Position numbers and translations under genes: made by a program
In this document: piece by piece, positions 1 through 12,080 of the stretch
How the letters are laid out: every line of letters starts with the position of its first letter
How positions within the stretch are numbered: position 1 is the stretch's first letter
Assembly: GCA_037833965.1 (NCBI GenBank)
Contig: AP031356.1
Span: 20,792,501 to 20,856,500, forward strand
Length of the DNA stretch: 64,000 nucleotides
Reading direction: 5' to 3'
From: Marchantia polymorpha subsp. ruderalis
Taxonomy: Eukaryota > Streptophyta > Marchantiopsida > Marchantiales > Marchantiaceae
The notes under the pieces: model-generated
Told to the model about the DNA's origin: nothing
The model's database searches: none
What the model saw: only the letters and a program-made list of their open reading frames with translations

Positions 1-678
1 TGGTCCTGTTTTCGGTATTCTGTCGAGGAGGTCCAGAAATCTCTCAGTGTAGTCACGCAGACTCTCCTTCTTCTCTCGCTGCAAATTACGTAACTTTGTC
101 AAAACCCGGCTGTCGTAGCCGAGCTCGCGAAAGCGGCGAAGGAACTTCTCCTTCAGCTGGGCCCATGTTGTCAACCCAGTCGGATCGATGCTCTCGTGAT
201 TGTACCAACTCCTTGCTTTCTTCCACAGAAGGCTTGGAAAGATCCTTAGTCGGTCGTCGTCTGCGATCTCGCGATTGGCAATAGACACCGATTCGAACAA
301 CTTGATGTATGAATCTGCATCGTCGTCATCCCCACTCCCTTTGTACTTCGGGTAGGAATGTTTAGTAATCGGCTGAGGTAGCCGCACATTGGCTTGTCCG
401 TCCGCCATCGGTGTGTCTGTCGACGGTTCTCGGGCGGTCGGTTCTACTTCACTAGGCGGGTCCGTGCAAGGAATATCTAGTAGAACTGTAAGCATCAAGT
501 TTGGTTCCGAGTCGCCGGGGGTAGGTTCCCCAAGGATGTCGGCCGAACTAGGCTTAGGCACTCTTTTTGGTGTTTTCTTGTTTTGACGCCGTGTCTCTTC
601 CACGGCCTTCTCTGAATCTCGTCGGAACTTGCGGACAGCTCTAGCACTTAGGTTGCTCCCGCTAGCCCCAGTCGACAT
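1..678 (-). CDS. gag, N-terminal part, element A
   Basis: This minus-strand frame starts at the ATG at 676-678, about 50 bp inside the PBS, and stays open to the window edge as far as I can read. It matches the N-terminal half of the longer gag at 10529-11994: a basic, low-complexity N-terminus, then the start of the Retrotrans_gag region (aromatic/WYNHE-type motif). Gag is the structural capsid precursor of LTR retrotransposons. The remainder lies outside the window. Confidence 0.85.
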   Translation of the reverse strand, partial: MSTGASGSNLSARAVRKFRRDSEKAVEETRRQNKKTPKRVPKPSSADILGEPTPGDSEPNLMLTVLLDIPCTDPPSEVEPTAREPSTDTPMADGQANVRLPQPITKHSYPKYKGSGDDDDADSYIKLFESVSIANREIADDDRLRIFPSLLWKKARSWYNHESIDPTGLTTWAQLKEKFLRRFRELGYDSRVLTKLRNLQREKKESLRDYTERFLDLLDRIPKTGP

Positions 679-724
679 TCACCGAGCATGGCTGCTCGTA
701 AAAACCCCGGTGTTGACGCAACTG

Positions 725-742
725 TCCCCGGCAGCGGCGCCA
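725..742 (-). other. Primer binding site, element A
   Basis: The minus strand reads TGGCGCCGCTGCCGGGGA, 22 bp inside the LTR end. It closely resembles the PBS complementary to the 3' end of tRNA-Asp used by Athila/Tat-type plant Gypsy elements; the tRNA assignment comes from memory of that motif. Confidence 0.85.
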
Positions 743-1708
743 AAAAGAAGTTGTCGGCTTCTTATGTAATAACCCACTAAAGGCTAAAACTGCAATATAG
801 TGGTAGAAAGGTCGAACCCACAGGGACAGAGGAACACACAGGGTATAAAGTGTCACGTTTTAACAGACTATTGAGGAGTTTGAATTCTCAGGCAACTGTC
901 ACTCCCAGAAATACTGCAAGTGTCCACTCGGAGCGCACTCGGAGGTCGCACAGTGCAGCGTAACACACACACACACACACACCTGAAACTACAGAAACAC
1001 AACCCAGAGATCCGTTAGGACCTCTACTTCAAGATTTCAGGGGGAAAGTCTCTCTCAAGCACACTCGGCAAAGCTGCGGGCAGTGACTTCCAACTCCGGC
1101 TTTTACAACACTTCCACTAGCTTGCTGCTAGTGTAGGAAACCCGGTTTGGACTACCTACTTCGGATCGAAGTCACTCAGACGCGGTGAACAACACTCTCA
1201 ACTCACAAAACGCGCAGAGAACACAGGTCCGCACTGAAGGACTCACTGAGAAACATTCCAGTAACACAACAACAGTCTATTGAAGAGTTTGAATTCTCAG
1301 GCACTTGTCATTCCCAGAAATACTACAGGGGTTACCCTCAAGGCACCTGCTGCAGCGTAACCTGAATTTACAACCAAGGCTTACACGAAGTAGCAAAACT
1401 TCACTTTGGCATTCAGGGGAAAAATCCCAAGGAGTACAATCAGAAAGAAACACTCGAAGGTGTAGGGGCGAAACTGTTCAAGTATCTAACTAGTCACTGG
1501 CTCTGAGCATCGGCAGTCACCCGCAGGTGCAGATCCGAACTACTCAAGTCTCTAACCAATGTACTAGCTCTGAACATTCGGCCGAAGGCCTTCAGCTGTT
1601 GTAACTCCTCGTGCGTGGTGACAGAACTCAAGGACACAAACACGCAAAGGAAATGGGTTCCTGATCTGCACTTCTGATGGGAAAGAACCCCAGGCAAAAC
1701 GCCTGGAA

Positions 1709-1718
1709 CTATTTTATA
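1709..1718 (-). promoter_or_regulatory. LTR A TATA box
   Basis: The minus strand reads TATAAAATAG and is followed by a GC hairpin (CCAGGCGTTTTGCCTGG). Equivalent TATA motifs occur at the same place in B (9569-9578), D (16739-16748), E (18227-18236), I (30911-30920) and H (37445-37454). It probably sets the U3/R boundary. Confidence 0.7.
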
Positions 1719-1754
1719 CCTTCTAAGTCCTACCTAACACTACACTGCACTACG

Positions 1755-4700
1755 CTACACGCCTGCACGGAACCACGCTACACTACACTCCGCGGAACCT
1801 GTACTACGTCTCCTGCGCGGCCGACTGCCGCGCACTAACTCCCTACCCTGCCAATCTTCCGCTCGACTACGCAGTCCCAACCGCTGCAACGCCGCGGACA
1901 CCTCCCCTTCGAGGGCGGACATGGTATCCTGTGCCTTCGACAGAAAGGCTTCGAGCTTCTTTGCTACCTTCCGTCGACTCCTACTGTCGCCTGACAACAA
2001 CCCGGCTGCGCGCAATTCAAACTCTCGCAGTGTGAGCTTCTCCTGCGCCTTCACTTCCCAGTGGGCGTAGCCCTTGAGACAGTGGGCGACTCGCCTCGCC
2101 GTCTCCACCTTCGTGCGATCCGCCTCCTTCCTGCGATCCTCTTCAAGTATCACTAATTGCGATTCGGCTTCAGCACGTTGCGCTCTCAATTCGCCACACT
2201 CTGACTGCAACCTGCGGATTAACTCTTCATCCGCCTGCCGTGCGAGCTGACATTGTTCCAACAACCGCGTCTGTCGCACGAGCTCCTCTGACAAAATCCG
2301 ATTCTGGGCCTGCTCAGAGTTGAGTGCTTCCTTGACCTTCACCTGCTCCTTGGTGAGCTCGCCCAGTTTCTCATCCTTCATCTTCTCGGAGTGCTTGTAG
2401 AATTTCTGATTAAGCTTGTACTGACGCCACAAGCACGCATGCTTCTCCTTCAAGTCCCTCAACTCCTGGTCCACTCTAGCTAATAGCTTGCTGGTGTGGA
2501 CTTTAGTGCGAGTCCGCCTGCGCACTAACTCGATGTAAGATCCCGGCTGGAGTGGGTCGGCGTATTTATCGACCTTGCGATCCAAGTACCGCAGCAACGG
2601 AATCACCTGCTCAGAGAGCGCCGCCGCCGGCGCTCCAACAATTTCCTCCTCCTCCTCCTCGGTGTCTTCTGCTCCTGACATTTCTTCCGTGGAGCCTCCG
2701 TCGTCATCATCCGAGTGGAGAATTTCAGTCGCCATTGATTGCGTCGGCGACTGCCCCGAGTGGGGCTGCACGTCGTCGACGTGTACTGCCTGCGAAGGCA
2801 CGGCTGCAGCCTCGCTGCTCGTCGCCAAATGTCTAAGGCGGAAGGCGAATGTACCCGAGCGGCATCCCCGTCGCTCGCTGGTTGATTGCCTACCGCATCC
2901 TTTCTGTCTCCGTCGTCCGCCGCCGAAGGCGGTCGAGCGGAGGGTGGCTGCGCGGGGTTTGATTGCGCATCGCGCATCGAGATTTCATCCCGCGGACAGT
3001 CACTCCGCTCCTCCGTCTGCTGCTCCCTTGATCGGTCCGTGGGGGCTGTGCCCGGCCCGTGCGCAGGCGCATTTGCCGGCGCCTTGTCCGCCGCAGGCGT
3101 AGCGCCGCGGACATCTATCGCCGAAGGCGACATGACCGGGGGCCGCACGCCCGATGTCCCTTGGCCTATAGGCCCTACCGCCGAAGGCGCATCTATCGGC
3201 GGACTTCCCGCCGATGGTGCGGCCTCCGCACGCTCTCTGCTCGTATCTCCTCGGCTCCAAGGCCCTGGCGCCGAAGGCGCAAATTGCGGCGCGTGGTGCG
3301 CCGGAGGGTCTGGTCCCGAGGGCCGGTGTCTCGTAGGCGGTTCTTCCGCCGGCTCCTTCCCCTTCCTACGTTGGAACGGGGGTGATTCTTGCCTGTGCAC
3401 AGGCGGCACGTGTGGAGGTGTCCTGTGCACAGGCGACCTGTGCACAGGCGACCTGTGCACAGGTGAGCGCCTGTGCACAGGCGGACTGCTCCTTCCCACG
3501 CGTAAGCGTAGATCCACGTCCACTTGTGTTCGCCGGTCCGCGGAGGCTCGTCCGTCCGCGGAGGTTCGCCTGTGCGCAAACGGAACATCTGTCCGCATCG
3601 CACGTGGTAACTCCGGAGGCCCTTGGCCCGTAGGCGGCCTTTCTCCCGTCGAGGTTGCAGCGTGGCCCGTTGCTCCTGCGGTCGTCCGCGCTTCCTCTCG
3701 CCTCTCTGGCGACGCACTTCCTATCTCCGTCGCAATCGTCGCCGTGTCCGCACTGTCAGCTGGTAACACCAGTCTGCGTGCCTTCTGCTTCGGCCGGCTG
3801 TATGGCTCGCACAGCGGCCGCGGTCGAATGGGAGCAGAGGGTTCTTGATGCTGCTCCTCTTCAGACTCTTCCCTCCATCGCCGCTTCCGCGGCACTCGCG
3901 CTGCAGGGGTGTGTCTCCCTTCGTCCCTCCGTCTTGATGGGGTAGAAGTCGGTGACTCCTCTGCATCAGTGTCGACCTCGTTCTCCCGCACATACTTCCC
4001 GGGATGGTCGATGGACAATGGCGGAAAATGTTCAAGCTCCGCCGCTGTCAAACAATTCCGCTGTCGATAAAAATTGATGAGGAAAGGAGAAAGATGGTTT
4101 AGAGTTCCCCCCTTCTCCTCAAACGCGTGCTGTCGCATCACCCTGTGCAAGATGCTCGCCCAGTGAATTGGAGTTCCCTCGATGACGCACTCCACAAAAG
4201 AGACCTGCCACAATGTGATGTAGCAGGCGCGGTGCGGCTGCAGTAATTGCATCAGCGCCGCGGACAAAGTCCGGCGAAATCGATCCTTGTAATCACGGGT
4301 CCTGTACCCATTCTTGGTAGACCTCCCGGTCTTGAACAGCTCCACAAATTGCGCCTCTTCTTGCTTGGTCACCTTGATGCTCTCACTGTCGAAAAGGAGA
4401 TGCCCTGGCATGCCAGCACATCTTCCCAACGCCTGCGCCCAATCTTGGACTGTCCACCGGTCAACATGCGGACGCAATCCGCGCGAGGGTGGTCCCTGTG
4501 GCTCTAGCCACTCGCGCACCATGTTCGCACAGATGTAATTCCATCCCCATAGCAAGAAATCGAGCTTTCTTGCTATTAAGCGCTCCTCGAAAGCGCGCAG
4601 CCCGTTCTGCGGCAGGCGAAGTGGCACCATCCGCAATCTGCTCGGTCTCGTCATTGCGTTTCTGGGGTTCGCTCGCCCGCTCATTCTACTTCCGCACCGC

Positions 4701-4906
4701 CCGGGTTTCTTTCTCTCTCGGCAAACTCTAATCGCTCTCAATTCCAAATCACGCGCACTCACTTCTCCCTCAATCAACAAGAAATCTCCTATGCGACGAC
4801 GTCGAGAATGTTCCGCAGCCAGCAGATGGATGCGCGCAGCGCGCACAAGAGATTGGAATCGCGAATTCAAGAATGGGACGTTCTCCGCCGCCCGGTCGAA
4901 GGTCAT
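1755..4906 (-). CDS. LTR-encoded coiled-coil protein, copy in LTR A
   Basis: This is a near-complete copy of the U3-encoded protein described in full for 30957-34097. It has the same conserved N-terminal region (DFLLWGWN, DWAQALGRCAG, RTRDYKDR), Pro/Arg/Ser-rich middle, acidic stretch and coiled coil, with the same C-terminus ending about 40 bp before the LTR TATA box. It looks broken, with about one break. The encoded function is unknown. Confidence 0.75.
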
Positions 4907-6153
4907 GGTCGGCTCTTGGTCGTGAAGAACGTCTCACTTGATGGCCGCGCCGGCTGTACGCTGGAACGGTCTTCGCTCTCACGCGCGGCTTCACGCTCCG
5001 CCGTCGTCGATTAAACTCTCACGCTCGAATTGGCGGATTTGAACTCCGCGAGCGTATTACCCTGCGGACATGGGGGCGTAGCGCCGAAGGCGAGTTTTCC
5101 GCCTTGCGCGGTACACTTGTTCGTACCGCCCCTCGGCCAATCTCCCTCTCTCTTGACGCGTGTGTCCGCATGTCGGACAAAAATTCAACTCCTGCCTGTG
5201 CGCAGGCAGGAGCCTCGGCGGATTCTCCGCCGGCGCGGAACTTGAACATCCTCCTGTGCACAGGCGTTCGCCTGTGCGCAGGCGATTTCCGTCCGCGGCG
5301 CTGCGCTGGCGCGGAAGGCGTTGACCGTGGTCAGCCGTCTCCGTCCAGTCTGTCCGTTCCTTGTCTCTCCGTCGGCGCTTCCGCCGCCGCAACTCCGTCC
5401 GTCCAAGAGCGCATCCACCCGTGCCGTCCGCATGGTCCGTACCGATTGGATTACTCTGGCGGCTCTTCCGACGTACGCGGCGCTGCGCTGGCGCGGAAGG
5501 CGCCGTACACTTTCTACCTCACAAGGCGCATTTCTAGGGCCCAAGGCGGATTTTCCGCCGACGCCGAAGCGCCTGTGCACAGGCGAGCGCCTGTGCGTAG
5601 GCGGTCTTCGCGCCTTCCCTAACCCTACTTCGCCTGTGCACAGGCGAATTCCTTCGTCCGCGCATAGGACAAAACTTGATTCCCCCTTCCGCGTAGGCGG
5701 AATTCGCGCCGGTGGCGAACTCCTTCCGCCGTAGGCGACCGCCTCCGTTTCTTCCAGTCGCGATAACTCCCTAAGTCCTCGTCCGTTCCAAGCGTTCTTG
5801 GGCTCGTTGGAATCGGTGCGTCGAGCTCTTTCCAACGGGATCCTAACTTGGTCAAGGCGCCCGAGGGTTGACCTAATTATGGAGGGTTTCCCTACAGCCG
5901 CGGACGCAACCTCCGAAGGCGGGTTTTGCGCCTTGCGCCGTAGAGATCCTAACTGCAGAGCTCGCAGGGAGGGTGGTGCCTGTCCTTACTGCTGCACCCC
6001 AAATCCCAGATTCTACAAGATCCCTCGAGAATCCCGGCGATCTTCCGGATTCACTCTGTTTTGATGTACCGAAGGCTATTTACAATGCTGCCAGGGTACA
6101 GTTTTCCAAAAATGTTTTAATTTCCTCAAAATTGCCAAAAGTGGGGTACCACA

Positions 6154-9100
6154 AGGGGGATTGGCCGAGGGGCGGTACGAACAAGTGTACCGCGCAAGGC
6201 GGAAAACTCGCCTTCGGCGCTACGCCCCCATGTCCGCAGGGTAATACGCTCGCGGAGTTCAAATCCGCCAATTCGAGCGTGAGAGTTTAATCGACGACGG
6301 CGGAGCGTGAAGCCGCGCGTGAGAGCGAAGACCGTTCCAGCGTACAGCCGGCGCGGCCATCAAGTGAGACGTTCTTCACGAGCAAGAGCCGACCATGACC
6401 TTCGACCGGGCGGCGGAGAACGTCCCATTCTTGAATTCGCGATTCCAATCTCTTGTGCGCGCTGCGCGCATCCATCTGCTGGCTGCGGAACATTCTCGAC
6501 GTCGTCGCACAGGAGATTTCTTGTTGATTGAGGGAGAAGTGAGTGCGCGTGATTTGGAATTGAGGGCGATTAGAGTTTGCCGAGAGAGAAAGAAACCCGG
6601 GCGGTGCGGAAGTAGAATGAGCGGGCGAGCGAACCCCAGGAACGCAATGACGAGACCGAGCAGATTGCGGATGGTGCCACTTCGCCTACCGCAGAACGGG
6701 CTGCGCGCTTTCGAGGAGCGCTTAATAGCAAGAAAGCTCGATTTCTTGCTATGGGGATGGAACTACATCTGTGCGAATATGGTGCGCGAGTGGCTAGAGC
6801 CACAGGGACCACCCTCGCGCGGATTGCGTCCGCATGTTGATCGGTGGACAGTCCAAGATTGGGCGCAGGCGTTGGGAAGATGTGCTGGCATGCCAGGGCA
6901 TCTCCTTTTCGACAGTGAGAGCATCAAGGTGACCAAGCAAGAAGAGGCGCAATTTGTGGAGCTGTTCAAGACCGGGAGGTCTACCAAGAATGGGTACAGG
7001 ACCCGGGATTACAAGGATCGATTTCGCCGGACTTTGTCCGCGGCGCTGATGCAACTACTGCAGCCGCACCGCGCCTGCTACATCACATTGTGGCAGGTCT
7101 CTTTTGTGGAGTGCGTCATCGAGGGAACTCCAATTCACTGGGCGAGCATCCTGCACAGGGTGATGCGACAGCACGCGTTTGAGGAGAAGGGGGGAACTCT
7201 AAACCATCTTTCTCCTTTCCTCATCAATTTTTATCGACAGCGGAATTGTTTGACACCGGCGGAGCTTGAACATTTTCCGCCATTGTCCATCGACCATCCC
7301 GGGAAGTATGTGCGGGAGAACGAGGTCGACACTGATGCAGAGGAGTCACCGACTTCTACCCCATCAAGACGGAGGGACGAAGGGAGACACACTCCTGCAG
7401 CACGAGTGCCGCGGAAGCGGCGATGGAGGGAAGAGTCTAAAGAGGAGCAGCATCAAGAACCCTCTGCTCCCATTCGACCGCGGCCGCTATGCGAGCCATA
7501 CAGCCGGCCGAAGCAGAAGGCACGCAGACTAGTGTTACCAGCCGACAGTGCGGACACGGCGACAATTGCGACGGAGATAGGAAGTGCGTCGCCAGAGAGG
7601 TAGGAGGAAGCGCGGACGACCGCAGGAGCAACGGGCCACGCTGCAACCTCGACGGGAGAAAGGCCGCCTACGGGCCAAGGGCCTCCGGAGTTACCACGTG
7701 CGATGTGGACAGATGTTCCGTTTGCGCACAGACGAGCCTCCGCGGACGGACGAGCCTCCGCGGACCGGCGAACACAAGTGGACGTGGATCTACGCTTACG
7801 CGTGGGAAGGAGCAGTCCGCCTGTGCACAGGCGCTCACCTGTGCACAGGTCGCCTGTGCACAGGACACCTCCACACGTGCCGCCTGTGCACAGGCAAGAA
7901 TCACCCCCGTTCCAACGTAGGAAGGGGAAGGAGCCGGCGGAAGAACCGCCTACGAGACACCGGCCCTCGGGGCCAGACCCTCCGGCGCACCACGCGCCGC
8001 AATTTGCGCCTTCGGCGCCAGGGCCTTCGAGCCGAGGAGATACGAGCAGAGAGCGTGCGGAGGCCGCACCATCGGCGGGAAGTCCGCCGATAGATGCGCC
8101 TTCGGCGGTAGGGCCTATAGGCCAAGGAACATCGGGCGTGCGGCCCCCGGCCATATCGCCTTCGGCGATAGATGTCCGCGGCGCTACGCCTGCGGCGGAC
8201 AAGGCGCCGGCAAATGCGCCTGCGCACGGGCCGGGCACAGCCCCCACGGACCGATCAAGGGAGCAGCAGACGATGGAGCGGAGTGATTGTCCGCGGGATG
8301 AAATCTCGATGCGCGATGCGCAATCCAACCCCGCGCAGCCACCCTCCGCTCAATCGCCTTCGGCGGCGGGCGACGGCGGCAGAGAGGACGCGGTAGACAA
8401 CCATCAAGCGAGCGACGGGGATGCCGCACGGGTACATTCGCCTTCCGCTTTAGACATTTTGGCGACGAGCAGCGAGGCTGCAGCCGTGCCTTCGCAGGCA
8501 GCACACGTCGATGACGTGCAGCCCCACTCGGGGCAGTCGCCGACGCAATCAATGGCGACTGAAATTCTCCACTCGGATGATGACGACGGAGGCTCCACGG
8601 AAGAAATGTCAGGAGCAGAAGACACCGAGGAGGAGGAGGAGGAAATTGTTGGAGCGCCGGCGGCGGCGCTCTCTGAGCAGGTGATTCCGTTGCTGCGGTA
8701 CTTGGATCGCAAGGTCGATAAATACGCCGACCCACTCCAGCCGGGATCTTACATCGAGTTAGTGCGCAGGCGGACTCGCACTAAAGTCCACACCAGCAAG
8801 CTATTAGCTAGAGTGGACCAGGAGTTGAAGGAATTGAAGGAGAAGCATGCGTGCTTGTGGGGTCAGTACAAGCTTAATCAGAAATTCTACAAGCACTCCG
8901 AGAAGATGAAGGATGAGAAACTGGACGAGCTCACCATGGAGCAGGTGAAGGTCAAGGAAGCACTCATTTCTGAGCAGGCCCAGAATCGGATTTTGTCAGA
9001 GGAGCTCGTGCGACAGACGCGGTTGTTGGAACAATGTCAGCTCGCACGGCAGGCGGATGAAGAGTTAATCCGCAGGTTACAGTCAGAGTGTGGCGAATTG

Positions 9101-10528
9101 AGAGCGCAACGTGCTAAAGCCGAATCGCAATTAGTAATAATTGAAGAGGATCGCAGGAAGGAGGCGGATCGCACGAAGGTGGAGACGGCGAGGCGAGTCG
9201 CCCACTGTCTCAAGGGCTACGCCCACTGGGAAGTGAAGGCGCAGGAGAAACTCACACTGCGTGAGTTTGAATTGCGCGCAGCCGGGTTGTTGTCAGGCGA
9301 CAGTAGGAGTCGGCGGAAGGTAGCAAAGAAGCTCGATGCCTTTCTGTCGAAAGCACAGGATACCATGTCCGCCCTCGAAGGGGAGGTGTCCGCGGCGTTG
9401 CAGCGGTTGGGACTGCGCAGTCGAGCGGAAGATTGGCAGGGTAGGGAGTTAGTGCGCGGCAGTCGGCCGCGCAGGAGACGTAGTACAGGTTCCGCGGAGT
9501 GTAGTGTAGCGTGGTTCCGTGCAGGCGTGTAGCGTAGTGCAGAGTAGTGCTAGGTAGGACTTAGAAGGTATAAAATGGTTCCAGGCGTTTTGCCTGGGGT
9601 TCTTTCCCATCAGAAGTGTAGATCAGGAACCCATTTCCTTTGCCTGTTTGTGTCCTTGAGTTCTGTCACCACGCACGAGGAGTTACAACTTAGCGTTCCG
9701 CATTTTGTAGCTGAAGGCCTTCGGCCGAATGTTCAGAGCTAGTACATTGGTTAGAGACTTGAGTAGTTCGGATCTGCACCTGCGGGTGACTGCCGATGCT
9801 CAGAGCCAGTGACTAGTTAGATACTTGAACAGTTTCGCCCCTACACCTTCGAGTGTTTCTTTCTGATTGTACTCCTTGGGATTTTTCCCCTGAATGCCAA
9901 AGTGAAGTTTTGCTACTTCGTGTAAGCCTTGGTTGTAAATTCAGGTTACGCTGCAGCAGGTGCCTTGAGGGTAACCCCTGTAGTATTTCTGGGAATGACA
10001 AGTGCCTGAGAATTCAAACTCTTCAATAGACTGTTGTTGTGTTACTGGAATGTTTCACAGTGAGTCCTTCAGTGTGGACCTGTGTTCTCTGCGCGTTTTG
10101 TGAGTTGAGAGTGCTGTTCACCGCGTCTGAGTGACTTCGATCCGAAGTAGGTAGTCCAAACCGGGTTTCCTACACTAGCAGCAAGCTAGTGGAAGCGTTG
10201 TAAAAGCCGGAGTTGGAAGTCACTATCTGAGTGTACTCTTGAGAGACTTTCCCCCTGAAATCTTGAAGTAGAGGTCCTAACGGATCTCTGAGTTGTGTTT
10301 CTGTAGTTTCAGGTGTGTGTGTGTGTGTGTTACGCTGCACTGTGCGACCTCCGAGTGCGCTCCGAGTGGACACTTGCAGTATTTCTGGGAGTGACAGTTG
10401 CCTGAGAATTCAAACTCCTCAATAGTCTGTTAAAACGTGACACTTTGTACCCTGTGTGTTCCTCTGTCCCTGTGGGTTCGACCTTTCTACCACTATATTG
10501 CAGTTTTAGCCTTTAGTGGGTTATTACA
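6154..10528 (+). repeat. LTR B, right part, cut by element A
   Basis: Family-1 LTR in plus orientation. Its first ~1 kb lies left of the window beyond A. The right end (…GGGTTATTACA, 10528) abuts the gag of element C, so B inserted there; TCCCC (10529-10533) is the expected TSD. Contains the U3 frame, a TATA box (9569-9578) and the ~950-bp R-U5. Whether B is a solo LTR or the 3' LTR of a full element cannot be told here. Confidence 0.88.
6395..9532 (+). CDS. LTR-encoded coiled-coil protein, copy in LTR B
   Basis: Near full-length copy of the U3 protein, with the conserved N-terminal region at its start and the coiled-coil segment, ending in the shared basic tail and WFRAGV terminus. Very close in sequence to the copy at 30957-34097. 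Broken, with about one break. It ends about 37 bp before the TATA box of the same LTR. Confidence 0.75.
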
Positions 10529-11994
10529 TCCCCGCAATTATAACAAGCTCGCGGTGGCGGTGGGTCAAACGTCCCTGGAGGTGCTCTCCGCCTCACGGGT
10601 ACTGTAGTGGCCCGATCCACCGGAATATATCGTGGGACTTGCATTGCTGAAACTGCAGTAGGGGCAGGAACCGACTGGACGGCGTAGGCTGTCTCTTCGC
10701 TAGCCTCTCCATAGTACTGGGGGTGCTCTTCATAGTACGGTTGTGCCCACTCTAATGCGTTGACTGGATATGACGGACGGGTGGTAAGGCACTCGGTGTT
10801 TGCATGTCCCACCGCCCCGCACGTAGTACACCATAAGTTCGCTCGCACTCTCCCGGGTGATTTTCGGCGATCATGCCCGCCTACCACTTGAACCTTGAGA
10901 TCGGCGAAGTCCTTCACAAGGGTCTCCATCTTCGAGGCTATGTCTCCCGGCGCTCTGTCCGTAGTCACTCGTCGGGTGCCCTTTTTCTTCGCTGCCCCAT
11001 GCTTCTTCCTCTTCTTCTCCTCCTCCGACGATGAGGTTTCCTCTTCTTCGGATGAGGAACGGTTCTCGTCCGAAGACGATTCCTCTGATGACGGAGTTGT
11101 ACCTCTACGTCGTCTTCGCCCTCCCTTCGGTTTTCGCTCCTTCGACTCCCGTCTCTCTCTCCCTCTTCGGTTGAGAGTGGAAGTTTCGAAGGCTTCTGCC
11201 GATGCAATCACATCCTCAATAGTGTCGCACTTGTTGCGTCGGCAAAAAGTCTCCATCTCCCGAGTTAAACCGGTCACGTACCAATCCACAGCTTGTTGTA
11301 CCGAGAAAGGGGACCCTGGTCCTGTTTTCGGTATTCTGTCAAGGAGGTCCAGAAATCTCTCAGTGTAGTCACGCAGACTCTCCTTCTTCTCTCGCTGCAA
11401 ATTACGTAACTTTGTCAAAACCCGGCTGTCGTAGCCGAGCTCGCGGAAGCGGCGAAGGAACTTCTCCTTTAGCTGGGCCCATGTTGTCAACCCAGTCGGA
11501 TCGATGCTCTCGTGATTGTACCAACTCCTCGCTTTCTTCCGCAGAAGGCTTGGAAAGATCCTTAGTCGGTCGTCGTGTGCGATCTCGCGATTGGCAATAG
11601 ACACCGATTCGAACAACTTGATGTATGAATCTGCATCGTCGTCATCCCCACTCCCTTTATACTTTGGGTAGGAATGTTTAGTAATCGGCTGAGGTAGCCG
11701 CACATTGGCTTGTCCGTCCGCCATCGGTGTGTCTGTCGACGGTTCTCGGGCGGTCGGTTCTACTTCACGAGGCGGGTCCGTGCAAGGAATATCTAGTAGA
11801 ACTGTAAGCACCAAGTTTGGTTCCGAGTCGCCAGGGGTAGGTTCCCCAAGGATGTCGGCCGAACTAGGCTTAGGTACTCTTTTTGGTGTTTTCTTGTTTT
11901 GACGCCGTGTCTCTTCCACGGCCTTCTCTGAATCTCGTCGGAACTTGCGGACAGCTCTAGCACTTAGGTTGCTCCCGCTAGCCCCAGTCGACAT
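10529..11994 (-). CDS. gag, element C, 3' end cut by LTR B
   Basis: A frame of about 488 gag codons starting at ATG 11992-11994, 47 bp beyond the PBS. Residues ~110-290 form a typical Retrotrans_gag domain (KARSWYNHES, FLRRFRELGYDS, LRDYTERFLDLLD). A Lys/Arg/Ser/Glu-rich low-complexity stretch follows, then a first possible CxxC pair (CTTCGAVGH), and near the end the start of a CCHC knuckle (CYNCGD), where LTR B begins. The last four codons of the open frame (VITH) belong to LTR B. Gag coats and packages the element RNA; the knuckle binds RNA. The frame is otherwise open. Confidence 0.9.
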
Positions 11995-12040
11995 TCACCG
12001 AGCATGGCTGCTCGTAAAAACCCCGGTGTTGACGCAACTG

Positions 12041-12058
12041 TCCCCGGCAGCGGCGCCA
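12041..12058 (-). other. Primer binding site, element C
   Basis: Same 18-bp sequence and same 22-bp spacing from the LTR end as in element A. Confidence 0.85.
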
Positions 12059-12080
12059 AAAAGAAGTTGTCGGCTTCTTA

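Larger units (their letters stand above)
1..6153 (-). mobile_element. Element A: 5' part of Ty3/Gypsy LTR retrotransposon
   Basis: Reading leftwards on the minus strand there is a 5.39-kb 5' LTR, a short spacer, a primer binding site and the start of gag, which runs off the window edge. The right end (…GGTACCACA) abuts the interior of LTR B, so A inserted into B. The 5 bases after it (AGGGG, 6154-6158) should be its target site duplication; the partner lies left of the window. Copy A is the innermost and so the youngest insertion of the nest. The element is partial here only because the window ends. Confidence 0.9.
765..6153 (-). repeat. LTR A, 5,389 bp, protein-coding U3
   Basis: In element orientation it begins TGTGGTACCCCAC and ends GGGTTATTACA (TG…CA). 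Order: about 1.1 kb of GC-rich DNA full of CCTGTGCACAGG palindromes, a long open frame, a TATA box (1709-1718), a small hairpin (CCAGGC/GCCTGG) just after it, then about 950 bp of R-U5 with a (TG)n tract. The PBS lies 22 bp beyond the CA end, which fixes that end as a real LTR end. Confidence 0.92.

Noticed and set aside
960-985. (CA)n tract as an independent microsatellite
   Set aside because: It is a fixed part of R-U5 and occurs at the same place in every LTR of all three types, with small length variation.
10513-10528. Real gag C-terminus in the last codons (VITH)
   Set aside because: These codons are the terminal bases of LTR B; the gag frame is cut at its zinc knuckle.
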